A stretch of DNA of 64,000 nucleotides from an uncultured Rubripirellula sp. (GCA_938045805.1 CALIBL010000016.1:1-64000), one strand, 5' to 3'. Counted from the first letter of the stretch, positions 36,727 to 46,374 are shown. The notes: generated by a model from the letters alone, not told the origin. Numbers and translations are program-made.

Positions 36727-37563
36727 CTAATTATGCAAACCACATTCTGTCTTCTTGAATCCACTCCAACGCCCAGCTCGCTCATCCTCCCCAGGCAAGA
36801 CCGCGCGGGTGCAAGGACGACAACCCACACTCGGGAAGCCTTGGTCATGTAGCGGATTGTAGGGAATGTTCTTAGACGTGATCAGCGACCAAACTTCTCG
36901 CTTGGTCCAATTAGCCAATGGGCTGACTTTCACTAACTGAAACTTTCGATCCCATCCAACGATTGGAGCCTTTGCTCGATCCTCACTCTGGTCGCGGCGG
37001 ATCGCGCTGGCCCAAGCATGTTGGCCACGAGCCGCTTCATGGAGCAGGCTAAGCTTTCGATCAAAACAACAACGATTGGGGTCGGTGGCATAGACCGGCC
37101 CACCGTTGACCCGCTCGTACTCCTCAACGCTAAGTTCAGGCTTTTTCAACTCAACTTCGATCCCGTATCGCTCGTTTACTTGCTCACGAAGTCGCAAGGT
37201 TTCGTCAAACTGATATCCAGTGTCCAGATTGAAAATCGGAGTCTTTGGAGCGATTTCAGACAGCATGTGGATGATGGTCATCCCCTCGGGACCAAATGCG
37301 GTGGCCATTGTGAACTTCGGAGCAAAACGCTCGACCGCCCAACTCAAAATCTCCTGCGGAGATGCGGATTCCAGCCTCTCACTCTCCCGCTTGAGTTCAG
37401 CCAGGAGCGCTTCGGTAGGCTCCAAGGGTGGCGAAGCCGCTAATGCACCGCGATTTCGATCGGTATCGATTGAAACCACTTGCAGAGGCGATATTCCTTG
37501 TGTTTGAGACGGTGAATCGCCGTCGGGCTTCAATTTTTTCATGTTTAAACGAGAAGCATTCAT
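36727..37563 (-). CDS. cysH: Phosphoadenylyl/adenylyl-sulfate reductase
   Basis: The chosen ATG (37563) gives 278 residues; ATGs at 37599 and 37542 are alternatives. The PAPS-reductase core is clear: FTMATAFGPEGMTIIHML (PP-loop variant), NLDTGYQFDETL, and the C-terminal ECGLH with the redox Cys. It also carries Cys-Cys (NRCCFDRK) and CxxC (GCRPCTR) pairs, the ligands of a [4Fe-4S] cluster, which points to the bacterial APS-reducing type that makes sulfite from adenylyl sulfate. It acts in cytoplasmic sulfate assimilation. An Rrf2 regulator gene follows in the same direction. Confidence 0.95.
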   Translation of the reverse strand: MNASRLNMKKLKPDGDSPSQTQGISPLQVVSIDTDRNRGALAASPPLEPTEALLAELKRESERLESASPQEILSWAVERFAPKFTMATAFGPEGMTIIHMLSEIAPKTPIFNLDTGYQFDETLRLREQVNERYGIEVELKKPELSVEEYERVNGGPVYATDPNRCCFDRKLSLLHEAARGQHAWASAIRRDQSEDRAKAPIVGWDRKFQLVKVSPLANWTKREVWSLITSKNIPYNPLHDQGFPSVGCRPCTRAVLPGEDERAGRWSGFKKTECGLHN

Positions 37564-37599
37564 GCCATTTTGTCCCCCGAAATCGGGCGAAGAACCCAA

Positions 37600-37629
37600 A
37601 TACTACAAACATGATCCACTTAGTCAAGT
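37600..37629 (-). promoter_or_regulatory. Probable cysH promoter with Rrf2-type palindrome
   Basis: On the minus strand TTGACT (37622-37627) and TAGTAT (37600-37605) are separated by 16 bases and lie about 37 bases before the chosen cysH start, a good sigma-70-like fit. The -35 box is the centre of the perfect palindrome ACTTGACTAAGT (37618-37629), and the preceding ATA resembles the ATAxxxGACTxxxxxAGTC sites of Rrf2-family regulators such as IscR. Binding by the adjacent Rrf2 protein is inference. Confidence 0.55.
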
Positions 37630-37877
37630 ATGTAATCGGCTCGATTGGCTCCGAACTATAGGGGTTCGTCGGCAAAAGTCCCCCTCTGGGTCAATTACAG
37701 GCCCGGTCAATCACGCGGTTACCCCAGCGAAGGTCAAGGTGATGCGACCTTATCTCCGATGAACGTGTTAGGAGATAGCCGCCGTGGAACCGATCAAATC
37801 GATGACCAACTAACTGAACCGGCATGTTAGAATTTGGAGTGGTGGGCACTATCGGCAACCTGAATCGGATCCAAACG

Positions 37878-39146
37878 ATGCCAAAAACCAATCATGATCG
37901 TCGCTGCAGCCTCTTTGGTTTGCCACGGATTGATTCTGCTGCGACCATCGCTTGCAGTTTTCTGTTGCTCTGCATGGCCCTTTCTTCGCCTCGGCTGATG
38001 GCAGATACCGTTGAGCTATCTGGCGGGGGCCATCTCAACGGTCAGGTAGAACGCAAGGATGACTATGTTGTTGTGAAAATCGACGACTCCATCCAAATCG
38101 CCTTACCAGGCAGTCGTGTACAAAGGGTTGTTAAATCGGAATCACTTGATGCCTATCGCGAAATAGCTGCAAAGCTCGGGGACGACGCCGAAAAACATTA
38201 CCAGATGGCTCTATGGTGCGTTCGCTCTGATCAGGTACCAGGCGAAGTACAGAAATACAAGGACTACCACCTTCAACGCACGATCGCACTCGACCCCGAT
38301 CATGCAAAAGCACGAGCGGCACTAGGATTCACTCAGGAAAACGGGCGTTGGATTCAAACAGATCAATTAATGACCGAGCGAGGGATGGTACCGGGAACCA
38401 GTGGTTGGGAACTACCCGAAGCAGCGGCGATCGCTGACTATCAGGACTCACAAAATGTGGATGCTAGAAAATGGACTCGAGAAGTCAAACGATTGGTGTC
38501 AATTGTGCTTCGAGGATCATCCAAAGCTCCGGAGGCACTCGAAAGCCTGAAAGCGATAGAAGATCCTCTTGCTGCAGGAGCGATTGCCGGAGAACTCCTC
38601 GAATCTCGCGGGAAGTCGATTCAGAGTCGCCAACTGAGAATGGTTTGGATTGATCTGTTAGGGCGGTACCGCAATATGGTTGCGGTTGAAGCATTGGTTC
38701 GCACCGGACTCGAAGAACCAGACAGCGTGGTTCGCGAAGCAGCACTTGAGCAGTTGGTTGATTACGGATCCGATTCAGCTATCGCGACCTACCTGCAGTA
38801 CCTAAGCAGCAATGACAATAAGTTGGTCAACCGAGCGGCTCAGGCACTGACATGGTTTCCGGATCCTGAGCGATCGATTCAGTACATCAAGTCTTTAGTC
38901 ACCACACACCAGTATGAATCAGCGCCGGGTCCAGAAATGCAGGTGGGTTTCGGCGAAAATGGTGGCGGTTTACAGATGGGAGGTAAAAAACAAGTCCGTA
39001 CCGAGCGGCGTAAAAACCCAGCAGTTTTAACCTTGGTAAAAGAGGTGATGCCGGAAGTGGACTATGGGTACGACGAACAGGCGTGGCTACGATACATCGC
39101 CGAGCAACGTAATCAGTACAGTGGCGACTTAAGACGAGATCCCTAG
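37878..39146 (+). CDS. Exported HEAT-repeat-like protein
   Basis: From the ATG at 37878 the protein has 422 residues; an upstream ATG at 37824 would add 18. It has a signal peptide (IACSFLLLCMALSSPRLMA). A short beta-domain follows (DTVELSGGGHLNGQVERKDDYVVVKIDDSIQIALPG, an SH3-like or 'GxxxxGxv' barrel). Next come TPR-like segments (YHLQRTIALDPDHAKARAALGF) and HEAT-type helix pairs (about 220-340; SVVREAALEQLVDYGSDSAIATYLQYL). The tail is Gly-rich and basic. No catalytic site is seen. Probably a periplasmic protein of planctomycetes involved in binding; function unknown. Confidence 0.8.
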   Translation: MPKTNHDRRCSLFGLPRIDSAATIACSFLLLCMALSSPRLMADTVELSGGGHLNGQVERKDDYVVVKIDDSIQIALPGSRVQRVVKSESLDAYREIAAKLGDDAEKHYQMALWCVRSDQVPGEVQKYKDYHLQRTIALDPDHAKARAALGFTQENGRWIQTDQLMTERGMVPGTSGWELPEAAAIADYQDSQNVDARKWTREVKRLVSIVLRGSSKAPEALESLKAIEDPLAAGAIAGELLESRGKSIQSRQLRMVWIDLLGRYRNMVAVEALVRTGLEEPDSVVREAALEQLVDYGSDSAIATYLQYLSSNDNKLVNRAAQALTWFPDPERSIQYIKSLVTTHQYESAPGPEMQVGFGENGGGLQMGGKKQVRTERRKNPAVLTLVKEVMPEVDYGYDEQAWLRYIAEQRNQYSGDLRRDP

Positions 39147-39149
39147 CTG

Positions 39150-40274
39150 CTAACGAGTCTTTAAGATAACCTCTCGAACGAGTTGTTGATCGACATCTCC
39201 CACCAAATCAACTGACCCGATTTTGCTTGGCAGTATAAATCGGAGCTTCCCATGCTCCACTTTTTTATCTCGCATCATCACGGGAAGCATCTGGTCTGGA
39301 TCGGCCTTGGGCAGCACAACGGGCAGCCGGCACTTCTGTAGTAGTCGAGTCTGCCGCTGGAGCAGATCATCTTCGACCAACCCCAGCTCCTGTGCCAAGC
39401 GAGCGGCCATTTCCATTCCGATCGAAACAGCCTCACCGTGCAGTAGCTTTCCATAGCCGCATGTTGCTTCGATCGCGTGTGCAAAGGTATGGCCATAATT
39501 CAAAATAGCACGTCTTCCGCTGGTCTCCCGTTCGTCCTCACCCACGACTCTGGCTTTACTCTGGCAACTCTTTTCAATGGCGTAACGGACTGCTTCACTT
39601 TGCCGGTTCACGAGTGGTAAAGCATTGATCTCAAGCCATTGAAAAAAGTCGGCATCATCAATCACTCCATACTTTACCACCTCAGCTAAACCACTGAGAT
39701 AACTTCGATCCGGGAGGGTTGAGAGGACATCAGAATCAATCAACACGAGGGATGGCTGCCAGAAGGCTCCGACCATATTTTTTGCAGTCGGCAAATTGAT
39801 CCCAGTCTTGCCACCAACGCTACTATCAACCATCGCCAAAAGCGTGGTTGGCACCTGCACAAATCGCAACCCTCGGGCAAACGAGGCGGCGACGTATCCG
39901 GCAAGGTCACCAATCACACCACCACCGACGGCGATCACCACGCTCTTGCGGTCTCCACCCTCAGCGAGAATCCATTTCAAAAGACGATTAAACTCATCAA
40001 TCGATTTACTGACCTCACCTGAACGCACCGACGTTCCGCTGACACGAACCGCAGTAGCTTTCTGGTCAAAAGCAGTCTTTATCTGGCCAACCCACGGAGA
40101 TTCAACCGCTTCATCGGAGATCACCAAAGCGTGACTCAAATCTGGAATTGCATCCAAGATCAAGTCGACAAACTGGTCAATCGCTCCGCTGGATATTTGG
40201 ATGTCATAGCTACGATCACCAAGTTGGACACGCACGCGTGACTGACTGATCGAGGAGCTTCTTTCAGAGTTCAT
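39150..40274 (-). CDS. aroB: 3-dehydroquinate synthase
   Basis: The 374-residue protein shows the NAD-binding motif and metal site of the DHQ synthase family (VIAVGGGVIGDLAGYVAASFARG, PTTLLAMVDSSVGGKTGIN, GLAEVVKYGVI, NYGHTFAHAIEA with zinc-binding His residues, LHGEAVSIGM). It catalyses the second step of the shikimate pathway, converting DAHP to 3-dehydroquinate. Length is normal. Its stop lies only 3 bases from the stop of the convergent HEAT-like gene. No other shikimate gene is nearby. Confidence 0.97.
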   Translation of the reverse strand: MNSERSSSISQSRVRVQLGDRSYDIQISSGAIDQFVDLILDAIPDLSHALVISDEAVESPWVGQIKTAFDQKATAVRVSGTSVRSGEVSKSIDEFNRLLKWILAEGGDRKSVVIAVGGGVIGDLAGYVAASFARGLRFVQVPTTLLAMVDSSVGGKTGINLPTAKNMVGAFWQPSLVLIDSDVLSTLPDRSYLSGLAEVVKYGVIDDADFFQWLEINALPLVNRQSEAVRYAIEKSCQSKARVVGEDERETSGRRAILNYGHTFAHAIEATCGYGKLLHGEAVSIGMEMAARLAQELGLVEDDLLQRQTRLLQKCRLPVVLPKADPDQMLPVMMRDKKVEHGKLRFILPSKIGSVDLVGDVDQQLVREVILKTR

Positions 40275-40629
40275 GTGATCTTTGCTCCAGTTTTACGCGA
40301 CTTTGGCATGAGTGGGGACAGTCAAACACTGGCTTAGATTATTCGCAATTCCGACCACGCGCCCATCACCCCAAGATACCGACTACCCGCGATGCCACCT
40401 GCATATGATCCGAGGCAACCACAGAGAGCAATGGAATCGGCCGATCGGCAAAAAAAGTCATTCATGCAAATGAACCTCATTTAAGCCGAGACGATTCGAC
40501 GTTAACCTCCATAGACAGCTGTAGACAAGATCGTCGGGAAGCTACATCTGAAGTAGCTTAGTTGTCGATTTACTTGACCCTACAATGCGGCACTTTCAAT
40601 TTCACGCACCGTTCAAACTGAAACACACC
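40275..40629. other. Divergent spacer between aroB and an unknown gene
   Basis: This 355-base spacer contains no convincing gene. A perfect 7-base hairpin (AAGCTAC/GTAGCTT, 40539-40559) lies near its right end, just before a weak TTAGTT-17-TACAAT promoter-like pair (40558-40586). Confidence 0.35.
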
Positions 40630-41226
40630 ATGTCGGAAGACAACACGAATCCCATCGGCGATCACGCGGATAAATACAACGACCCTCGGGTTAGCATCAC
40701 CCGTCGGGGCATTTTGATTGCTGTGGGGATCGGTATTTTCAGTGTAGCTGGAGCGGCGATGAGTATCTTTGGCCGCCGCACCAAGCTGGACAAGACGACG
40801 CAATTCTGGGGTGAAGAAGTCATTCTTGCCCTGCAACTTGGTGAACGCATGGAACTTCGTCCGCGTGGCAGCGAGACGTTTGAGCCTGTTGATTTATCTG
40901 GAACTCCCGGCCTCGGTCACCTCCGTCGGTTGCTGCTCGACGAGCGGAACTATGACTGGTCGACTCCGAGCGAGGGAAATGCGATGGAAGGCCACGGTGA
41001 GCCAATCGAAAAAAAACCTCGCTTCATTCAACTCCGGCTTACCGATCCCACCGCACACCGCTTTGACGTAGTGGAATTGGATCTGAATCTGGAAACTGGC
41101 TGGGTGGGGACCTCCGACGGTCAACGCCGAGTCCGTGTACTGGAACGGACTTTGCCCAAACTTCGAAAATACTTTGAGACGACCATCACGGTCGAACAAC
41201 TTCGGTCAGACTTCCGTAAAAATTAA
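40630..41226 (+). CDS. Small membrane-anchored protein of unknown function
   Basis: I choose the ATG at 40630 (198 residues); an earlier ATG at 40585 would add 15 residues without hydrophobic character. The protein has a hydrophilic N-terminal 23 residues, one membrane helix (RRGILIAVGIGIFSVAGAAMSIF) and an extracytoplasmic domain of about 145 residues with mixed charge (GEEVILALQLGERMEL, FDVVELDLNLETGWVGTSDG). The twin Arg just before the helix is compatible with Tat or a simple stop-transfer. I do not recognise the family. Confidence 0.7.
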   Translation: MSEDNTNPIGDHADKYNDPRVSITRRGILIAVGIGIFSVAGAAMSIFGRRTKLDKTTQFWGEEVILALQLGERMELRPRGSETFEPVDLSGTPGLGHLRRLLLDERNYDWSTPSEGNAMEGHGEPIEKKPRFIQLRLTDPTAHRFDVVELDLNLETGWVGTSDGQRRVRVLERTLPKLRKYFETTITVEQLRSDFRKN

Positions 41227-41666
41227 TCCGTCGCGGTCTAAGCATCAGGCTCGGATCATCAATCAGTTTTCCGGGGACAGATCAGGTATTCGGGCCAGTG
41301 GAGCGACAAAGTTACGGCACTGCCAAGCCTTGATTAAAAGGCATTTCTAGCCTGCGTTGGTGGATAATTGGCGTCGCACACGCTCTTGAACGCGGTGTAG
41401 CCGGATAGATAACCAAAAGAGTGAGCAGCGACAAAAATCGGTGCATACGCCTCAAAACTGCTACATTCAGGATTGCGGTCCTAACTCTATCGGACAATTT
41501 ACCGCCCTTGACGGGAGGTATCGGGTATACTTTCTACACGAGAATAAGTAGCCCAACTGGATCGTCAGGAGCCAATTCAAAGTTGGCTTGAGACACACTC
41601 GATCCAACGCACACCTGATCTCTCACCAAACTCGATCCCCATTGTCTCTCTGATAACAAGACAATT
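41227..41666. other. Spacer before the TonB-like/toroid gene
   Basis: 440 bases without a convincing gene. It contains a 6-base hairpin AGCCAA/TTGGCT (41570-41588) in the probable leader of the next gene. TTGACG (41508) and TATACT (41526) occur but only 12 bases apart, too close for a standard promoter. Confidence 0.35.
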
Positions 41667-43253
41667 ATGCCCGAGCAATCCTCACCCAATCCCGACGAAC
41701 TGCTCCCACAACTTCCTGTGGATCAAGCGGTTGATGCTGAATCGGAAGCTGAAGCCTACGAGGATGCCGACCCAGTTCGTCATTTCCTGTGGTTCCAAGC
41801 TGCTCCCGCTTGGCTGGTGAGTATGGTCGTGCACGTATTGATTCTGCTCATCCTTGGGCTAGTGACGATTGCTGATCCGATCAAAATCGTGAACGTCTTA
41901 TCAGCAAATTACTCGGGAGAAGAAGGTCCAGAGGTAGAAGAATTTACGATCGAGGAGATGGATCCGGGAGATATCAGTGAACTTGAGGAGGAAGTGGTCG
42001 AACCAGTTGATGTTGCGGAAGCGATGGAAATGGTTGAACCCACTCCGATGGATCCGATGGAAATTGCAACCGTCGATTTTGAGGTAACGGACTTTGCTTC
42101 GGAAATGGCACCGACGGCGATGTCGCTTCAAACCGTCTCTTCGCTGAATGTCCAGCCGATGAGCAGTCGAACGGCTGATATGAAGAAAAAGTTACTACGA
42201 GATTATGGCGGGAATGAATCCAGCGAAGCGGCGGTGACCGAGGCGCTTAAATGGTTGTCGCGGCACCAAATGCCCAATGGTGCTTGGACGTTTCAGCACA
42301 ATGTGGTGTGCAACGGACGCTGTGGCAATCCAGGCGAGCCGAATCGCGCCAAAGCATTCAATGCAGCCACCGCGTTGGGCGTGCTTCCGTTCATGGGCGC
42401 GGGCCAGACGCACAAAGCAGGTGAGTTTCGCGAAGTCGTTTTTCGCGCCCTGAGATTTCTCGTGCAGAATGGAAAGCCCGGCACTCAAGGTGGGCTGCCT
42501 GTCTTGGATTTGAGTGAGGGTGCGGGCAATCTTTACTCTCACGGACTTGCGGCAATCGCTCTCTGCGAAGCGTATGCCATGACCGAAGATCCTGAATTGC
42601 TCGCTCCAGCTCAAGCAGCAATCAACTACATTGTTTATGCTCAGTGCCGCGATGGAGGATGGCGATACCGACCACAGCAACCTGACGGCGGTGACACATC
42701 GGTCACAGGCTGGCAAGTGATGGCTCTCAAAAGTGGTTATATGGGGCACCTGATCATTCCGCCGCGTACCATCCAAGGCACCTTGCTCTTTTTGGACAAG
42801 GTTCAATCCAATAACGGTGCTCTCTACGGATACGCCGGCCCAACCACCAACATGCGACCTTCCACCACCGCCATCGGTTTACTTTGCCGCATGTACACAG
42901 GCTGGGATAAAAAGCATCCAGGGATTGTCGCAGGGGTCGAAGGACTCGCAAAAGTAGGTGTGCTGAAAAATGACATTTACTACGACTACTACGCTGCTCA
43001 GGTCCTGCGTCACTACGGTGGAGAAAAGTGGGATAAATTCAACGTCGAACTTCGTGATTGGCTCGTTTCCACTCAATCACAAGACGTGGGATCCAAAGGT
43101 AGTTGGCACTTCCCAAATAGCGCATCGCACCGTGGTCCCAAAGAGGGTGGGCGGCTTGCGAGTACAGCATTTGCGACGATGATCCTCGAAGTTTACTACC
43201 GTCACATGCCACTGTATGCGGACGCTGCGGCAGAGGACGAGTTCCCCCTTTGA
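41667..43253 (+). CDS. Membrane-anchored alpha/alpha-toroid protein with TonB-like helix
   Basis: The 528-residue protein has a cytoplasmic acidic N-terminus (1-40), a single membrane helix (about 48-66, AWLVSMVVHVLILLILGLV) with the TonB-like Ser52-x3-His56 pair, and an acidic Pro/Met-rich spacer (about 85-165). The C-terminal 350 residues are a prenyltransferase/squalene-oxidase-type alpha/alpha toroid (VTEALKWLSRHQMPNGAWTF, YIVYAQCRDGGWRYRPQQ, GDTSVTGWQVMALK, LASTAFATMILEVYYRHM). No DXDD-type catalytic motif is evident, so enzymatic cyclase activity is unlikely. Such toroids are common in planctomycetes, with unknown role. Coupling to a proton-motive ExbBD pair is speculation. Confidence 0.88.
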   Translation: MPEQSSPNPDELLPQLPVDQAVDAESEAEAYEDADPVRHFLWFQAAPAWLVSMVVHVLILLILGLVTIADPIKIVNVLSANYSGEEGPEVEEFTIEEMDPGDISELEEEVVEPVDVAEAMEMVEPTPMDPMEIATVDFEVTDFASEMAPTAMSLQTVSSLNVQPMSSRTADMKKKLLRDYGGNESSEAAVTEALKWLSRHQMPNGAWTFQHNVVCNGRCGNPGEPNRAKAFNAATALGVLPFMGAGQTHKAGEFREVVFRALRFLVQNGKPGTQGGLPVLDLSEGAGNLYSHGLAAIALCEAYAMTEDPELLAPAQAAINYIVYAQCRDGGWRYRPQQPDGGDTSVTGWQVMALKSGYMGHLIIPPRTIQGTLLFLDKVQSNNGALYGYAGPTTNMRPSTTAIGLLCRMYTGWDKKHPGIVAGVEGLAKVGVLKNDIYYDYYAAQVLRHYGGEKWDKFNVELRDWLVSTQSQDVGSKGSWHFPNSASHRGPKEGGRLASTAFATMILEVYYRHMPLYADAAAEDEFPL

Positions 43254-43348
43254 TGCTCAACTCATCGTTAGCAAGCAGTACCTCGTGATCTCAAGGACCA
43301 TCACACATCTTGCACTCAGATTAGTGTTCTGTCTGCTTGCTGAGCAGA

Positions 43349-44719
43349 TCAAGAAAAGGTGAGCCAGGTAATGATCGTCACCACCGATGCTCCAAACATA
43401 TTCAGCACGAATCCTTCTTTTGCCATCTCTCGAATGGTCAGCTGATCACTGCCAAACACAATTGCATTGGGCGGTGTTGCGACCGGTAACATAAATGCGA
43501 AACTGGCGCTGATTGCTGCTGGCACCATCACCAAACGAGGGTCAATCTCCGCCGCAATTGCAGTTGCTGCAAGGATCGGCAGAATCAAGTTCGCGGTAGC
43601 GGTGTTACTGCTCACCTCGGTCAAGAATGTTACTGAAAAACAGACCGCAGCAATCATCATCAGAGTTGGAACGTCCGACAAATTCGTGAGCGAAGAAGCG
43701 ATCACCTGATCTAGCCCTGATTCAGTGAACGCCCGTGCGATTGCGATCCCACCGCCAAAAAGAATCAGAACGCCCCACGGTATTTTCTTACAGTCATCCC
43801 ACGACAATAACGTGCCACCCTTCAAATTTGGAATGCAGTGCATCACCACAACCGCCAGTAATGCAACGCTTGCATCCGAGGCATTCTCGAGCCCTAAATA
43901 GGCAGACCACCCGCCACCCGGACCTTTACGAGTGATCCACAACAAAGCGGTGATCGCAAAGACCGCCAGCGTAGCGATCTCCTCAAACCTCCACCGCCCA
44001 ACCTGTGGCAATTCAAGTGATTCAGACCGAGAGAGTCCTCGAGTCAGCCAGAATCCAATCAGCGGCAGCATCACCAAAACAACCGGTAGCGCCCACTGCA
44101 TCCATGTCATAAACGATGGTTCAGCCCCTCCGGCAACCTCGGTGTAGAGCCGCATGAAAACGAGATTCGGAGGTGTACCAATCGGTGTCCCGATACCTCC
44201 CACGCTAGCTGCGTAGGCTACTCCCAGCAGAAGACATTTTTTGAGAGCTAGATCACTGCTGTGTGCGGTAACAGCTAAAACGATGGGCAAAAGCATCAAG
44301 ACGGTGGCAGCATTGGAAATCCACATACTCAAAAATGCAGACGCTGCCATGAACCCAAAAACCAGACGCCGTCCTCCATTTTCCCCGCCAAACCCATGAA
44401 CCATCATGACGGCAATGCGGCGGTGGGTCCCGCTTTTTTCCATCGCCATCGACAGCATGAATCCTCCCATCATGAGTAGGACCAAGGGATCTCCGTAAGC
44501 CGCACCAACCTGCTTTGAATCGAGCACTCCAACCAATGGCAGCACCGCGATCGGTATCAAACTGGTCACGGCAATTGGCACCGGCTCAAAGATCCACCAA
44601 ACCGCGCAGCAGACAACAACTGCTGCGGTCCATGCAATCTCAGAACTGTGCCCAAGTGACCCCATGATTGCCCACATCACGTAGGCAATCATGGGCCCTA
44701 GGAACATTGTTGTCGTTTT
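43349..44719 (-). CDS. DASS/SLC13-family sodium-dependent anion transporter
   Basis: The ATG at 44719 has GGTGA five bases upstream, giving 456 residues with about 11-12 membrane helices. The pattern IGTPIGTPPNL and later VATPPNAIVF match the twin substrate/sodium-binding repeats of the DASS family, in which SNT-type motifs are also expected (here ISNAATVLM and SSNTATANL). DASS carriers move dicarboxylates, tricarboxylates or sulfate with sodium. The substrate cannot be chosen from sequence. The gene is followed by a convergent toroid gene; a small TCTGCT/AGCAGA hairpin (43332-43348) sits between the two stops. Confidence 0.93.
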   Translation of the reverse strand, partial: KTTTMFLGPMIAYVMWAIMGSLGHSSEIAWTAAVVVCCAVWWIFEPVPIAVTSLIPIAVLPLVGVLDSKQVGAAYGDPLVLLMMGGFMLSMAMEKSGTHRRIAVMMVHGFGGENGGRRLVFGFMAASAFLSMWISNAATVLMLLPIVLAVTAHSSDLALKKCLLLGVAYAASVGGIGTPIGTPPNLVFMRLYTEVAGGAEPSFMTWMQWALPVVLVMLPLIGFWLTRGLSRSESLELPQVGRWRFEEIATLAVFAITALLWITRKGPGGGWSAYLGLENASDASVALLAVVVMHCIPNLKGGTLLSWDDCKKIPWGVLILFGGGIAIARAFTESGLDQVIASSLTNLSDVPTLMMIAAVCFSVTFLTEVSSNTATANLILPILAATAIAAEIDPRLVMVPAAISASFAFMLPVATPPNAIVFGSDQLTIREMAKEGFVLNMFGASVVTIITWLTFS

Positions 44720-44849
44720 CATCGAATCACCCGCAAGCAAACACATTCGGATTGGATACGGTGGGTTAGCTTACAAAAATCTGCAGGTCGCTGCCTGTTT
44801 GTGGGGGACGAGGAGCGTGACCATCAATTAAAGATGAAAGAAAGTAAAT

Positions 44850-45734
44850 TCAATCAATTTCCACTTGGCTACCGTAGGGGCGAGAACTAATCACACCTTC
44901 CTCCGGGCTGCTGGCCGTTGCGTAGAGCCGTTTTGGAATCCGTCCCGCTAAGAACGCGTCACGCCCAGCCAAAGCGGCGTTCCGCATTGCTCGTGACATC
45001 AAGATGGGATCTCTTGCATGAGCGATTGCGGTGTTGAGCAAGACTCCATCAGCCCCCAACTCAAACGCGGCACTCACATCACTCGCTGTCCCTACACCGG
45101 CATCAATGATCACGGGGTAATCGGGGTCATCCTCTTTGAGGTACTCAAGAATGATCCGAAGATTATTTGGGTTAAGCAAACCTTGCCCGCTCCCGATCGG
45201 GCTTCCAGCCGGCATCACGCTAGCGGCGCCAACGGCTTTGAGACGCTGCGCGGTGACTGGGCAGTCGCTGGTGTAACACAGGACACTGAATCCATCCTTA
45301 ACCAACTCCTCGCAAGCTTCCAAGGTTCCAGCAGGATCCGGCAACAGTGTTCGGCTATCGCCAAGCACCTCAAGCTTTACCCAGTCGGCTCCCGGATTGC
45401 CAAGGGTTCTGAGGATCTCACGACCAAGCTTCGCAGCACGAATAGCATCTTTCGCGGTGTAACAGCCTGCGGTGTTCGGCAAAAGGGTGTAGCGATCAAG
45501 ATCGATGAAATCAAGAATATTTTGCCCGCTCCGGTCGTACAATTTCTCTCGACGAACGGCAACCGTCACACAGTCACTACCAGATTGGTGCAATGAATCT
45601 CGCATCTGCTCCATGGTGTCATATCGTCCGGTGCCCACAATCAATCGGCTATCAAGTGTGTGGCTTCCCACCACGAGCCGCTGATCTTCACGAGGGCTCG
45701 CTGGGACGACGGTTGTTTCAGAGGTGGATGACAC
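44850..45734 (-). CDS. thiG: Thiazole synthase
   Basis: From GTG 45734 the product has 294 residues (a GTG at 45800 would add 22 of non-family sequence). It shows the ThiG TIM barrel: [43 protein letters not shown] with the Schiff-base Lys, [11 protein letters not shown] and [27 protein letters not shown]. It condenses deoxyxylulose 5-phosphate, dehydroglycine and the ThiS thiocarboxylate to the thiazole part of thiamine. It lies downstream of thiS on the same strand. The start is the least certain part. Confidence 0.95.
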   Translation of the reverse strand: MSSTSETTVVPASPREDQRLVVGSHTLDSRLIVGTGRYDTMEQMRDSLHQSGSDCVTVAVRREKLYDRSGQNILDFIDLDRYTLLPNTAGCYTAKDAIRAAKLGREILRTLGNPGADWVKLEVLGDSRTLLPDPAGTLEACEELVKDGFSVLCYTSDCPVTAQRLKAVGAASVMPAGSPIGSGQGLLNPNNLRIILEYLKEDDPDYPVIIDAGVGTASDVSAAFELGADGVLLNTAIAHARDPILMSRAMRNAALAGRDAFLAGRIPKRLYATASSPEEGVISSRPYGSQVEID

Positions 45735-45871
45735 AATGACTTCTTTAATTTTCAAATAAAAAACACAGCCACTTTGTGACTCGGAAAACTCCCACAGCAC
45801 TCCCTTTGACCTGCATTTTAAAAGCCCCGGAATCTTAACCCAGATGAACCGGAGGCGGGCCTCACGTCACC

Positions 45872-46075
45872 TCAACCACCGCCGACCAAAGTCACGACCT
45901 CGAGTTGATCCTGAGCTTGCACGACACGGGAAGCGTGCTCTTCGCGGGGCACGACCTCCGCATTGACTTCAACAGCGAGGTAGTTCGGAGGAACATCAAC
46001 CAACTCAAGAACCTGCTCCAGCGTACTCTCATTCGGTACGGAAACTGCTTGGCCATTAACGCTGATCTCAATCAC
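45872..46075 (-). CDS. thiS: Sulfur-carrier protein ThiS
   Basis: This 67-residue ubiquitin-like protein has the ThiS pattern (MIEISVNGQAVSVP, LEVVTLVGGG) and ends in Gly-Gly, which is thiocarboxylated to donate sulfur for thiazole formation. It is followed 137 bases later by thiG, its natural partner; thiF, thiH/thiO and thiC are not in the window. No TPP riboswitch is seen upstream. Confidence 0.95.
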   Translation of the reverse strand: MIEISVNGQAVSVPNESTLEQVLELVDVPPNYLAVEVNAEVVPREEHASRVVQAQDQLEVVTLVGGG

Positions 46076-46262
46076 TTTTTACGTCAAATTCTAAAGGGCA
46101 AAGGTAAAACGTACTTGAAAGGATCGATCGATGGATTGCTCCCTTCGCGAGGTCACTTGAGTTCTATGATCGCCCGTTTGGACGGTTTCCGAAACCACCA
46201 TTTAAGCAATCGAGCAAAAATCGGCTTGAACTATCAAGACTTTTAGGCAACTGATTTGACAC

Positions 46263-46303
46263 AAAAAAGCCCCCTGCATCACGTGAGACACAGAAGGCTT
46301 TTC
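46263..46303 (-). terminator. Intrinsic terminator after the sugar isomerase-like gene
   Basis: Reading the minus strand, AAAAGCC(T)TCTG pairs with CAGGGGGCTTTT, 12 pairs including two G-U, around a short loop, and the second arm runs into TTTTTTG. It lies about 70 bases after the stop of the 46375-47376 gene and before thiS on the same strand, so it separates the two transcription units. Confidence 0.75.
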
Positions 46304-46374
46304 AAAGATTGACCGCGACGACCGGGCTGATTCCGCACCGAGATGCGAGTACCAATCTGGGTTCTCACCGCTGA

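Noticed and set aside
41508-41531. TTGACG ... TATACT promoter before the toroid gene
   Set aside because: The spacer is 12 bases, too short for a sigma-70-type promoter.
42195-42806. 203-codon open frame on the minus strand
   Set aside because: It is antisense inside the toroid gene, with no family signal.
46076-46374. TPP riboswitch upstream of thiS
   Set aside because: The CUGAGA and ACC-CUUxGAACCUGAU-type boxes of the thi element were not found on the minus strand.
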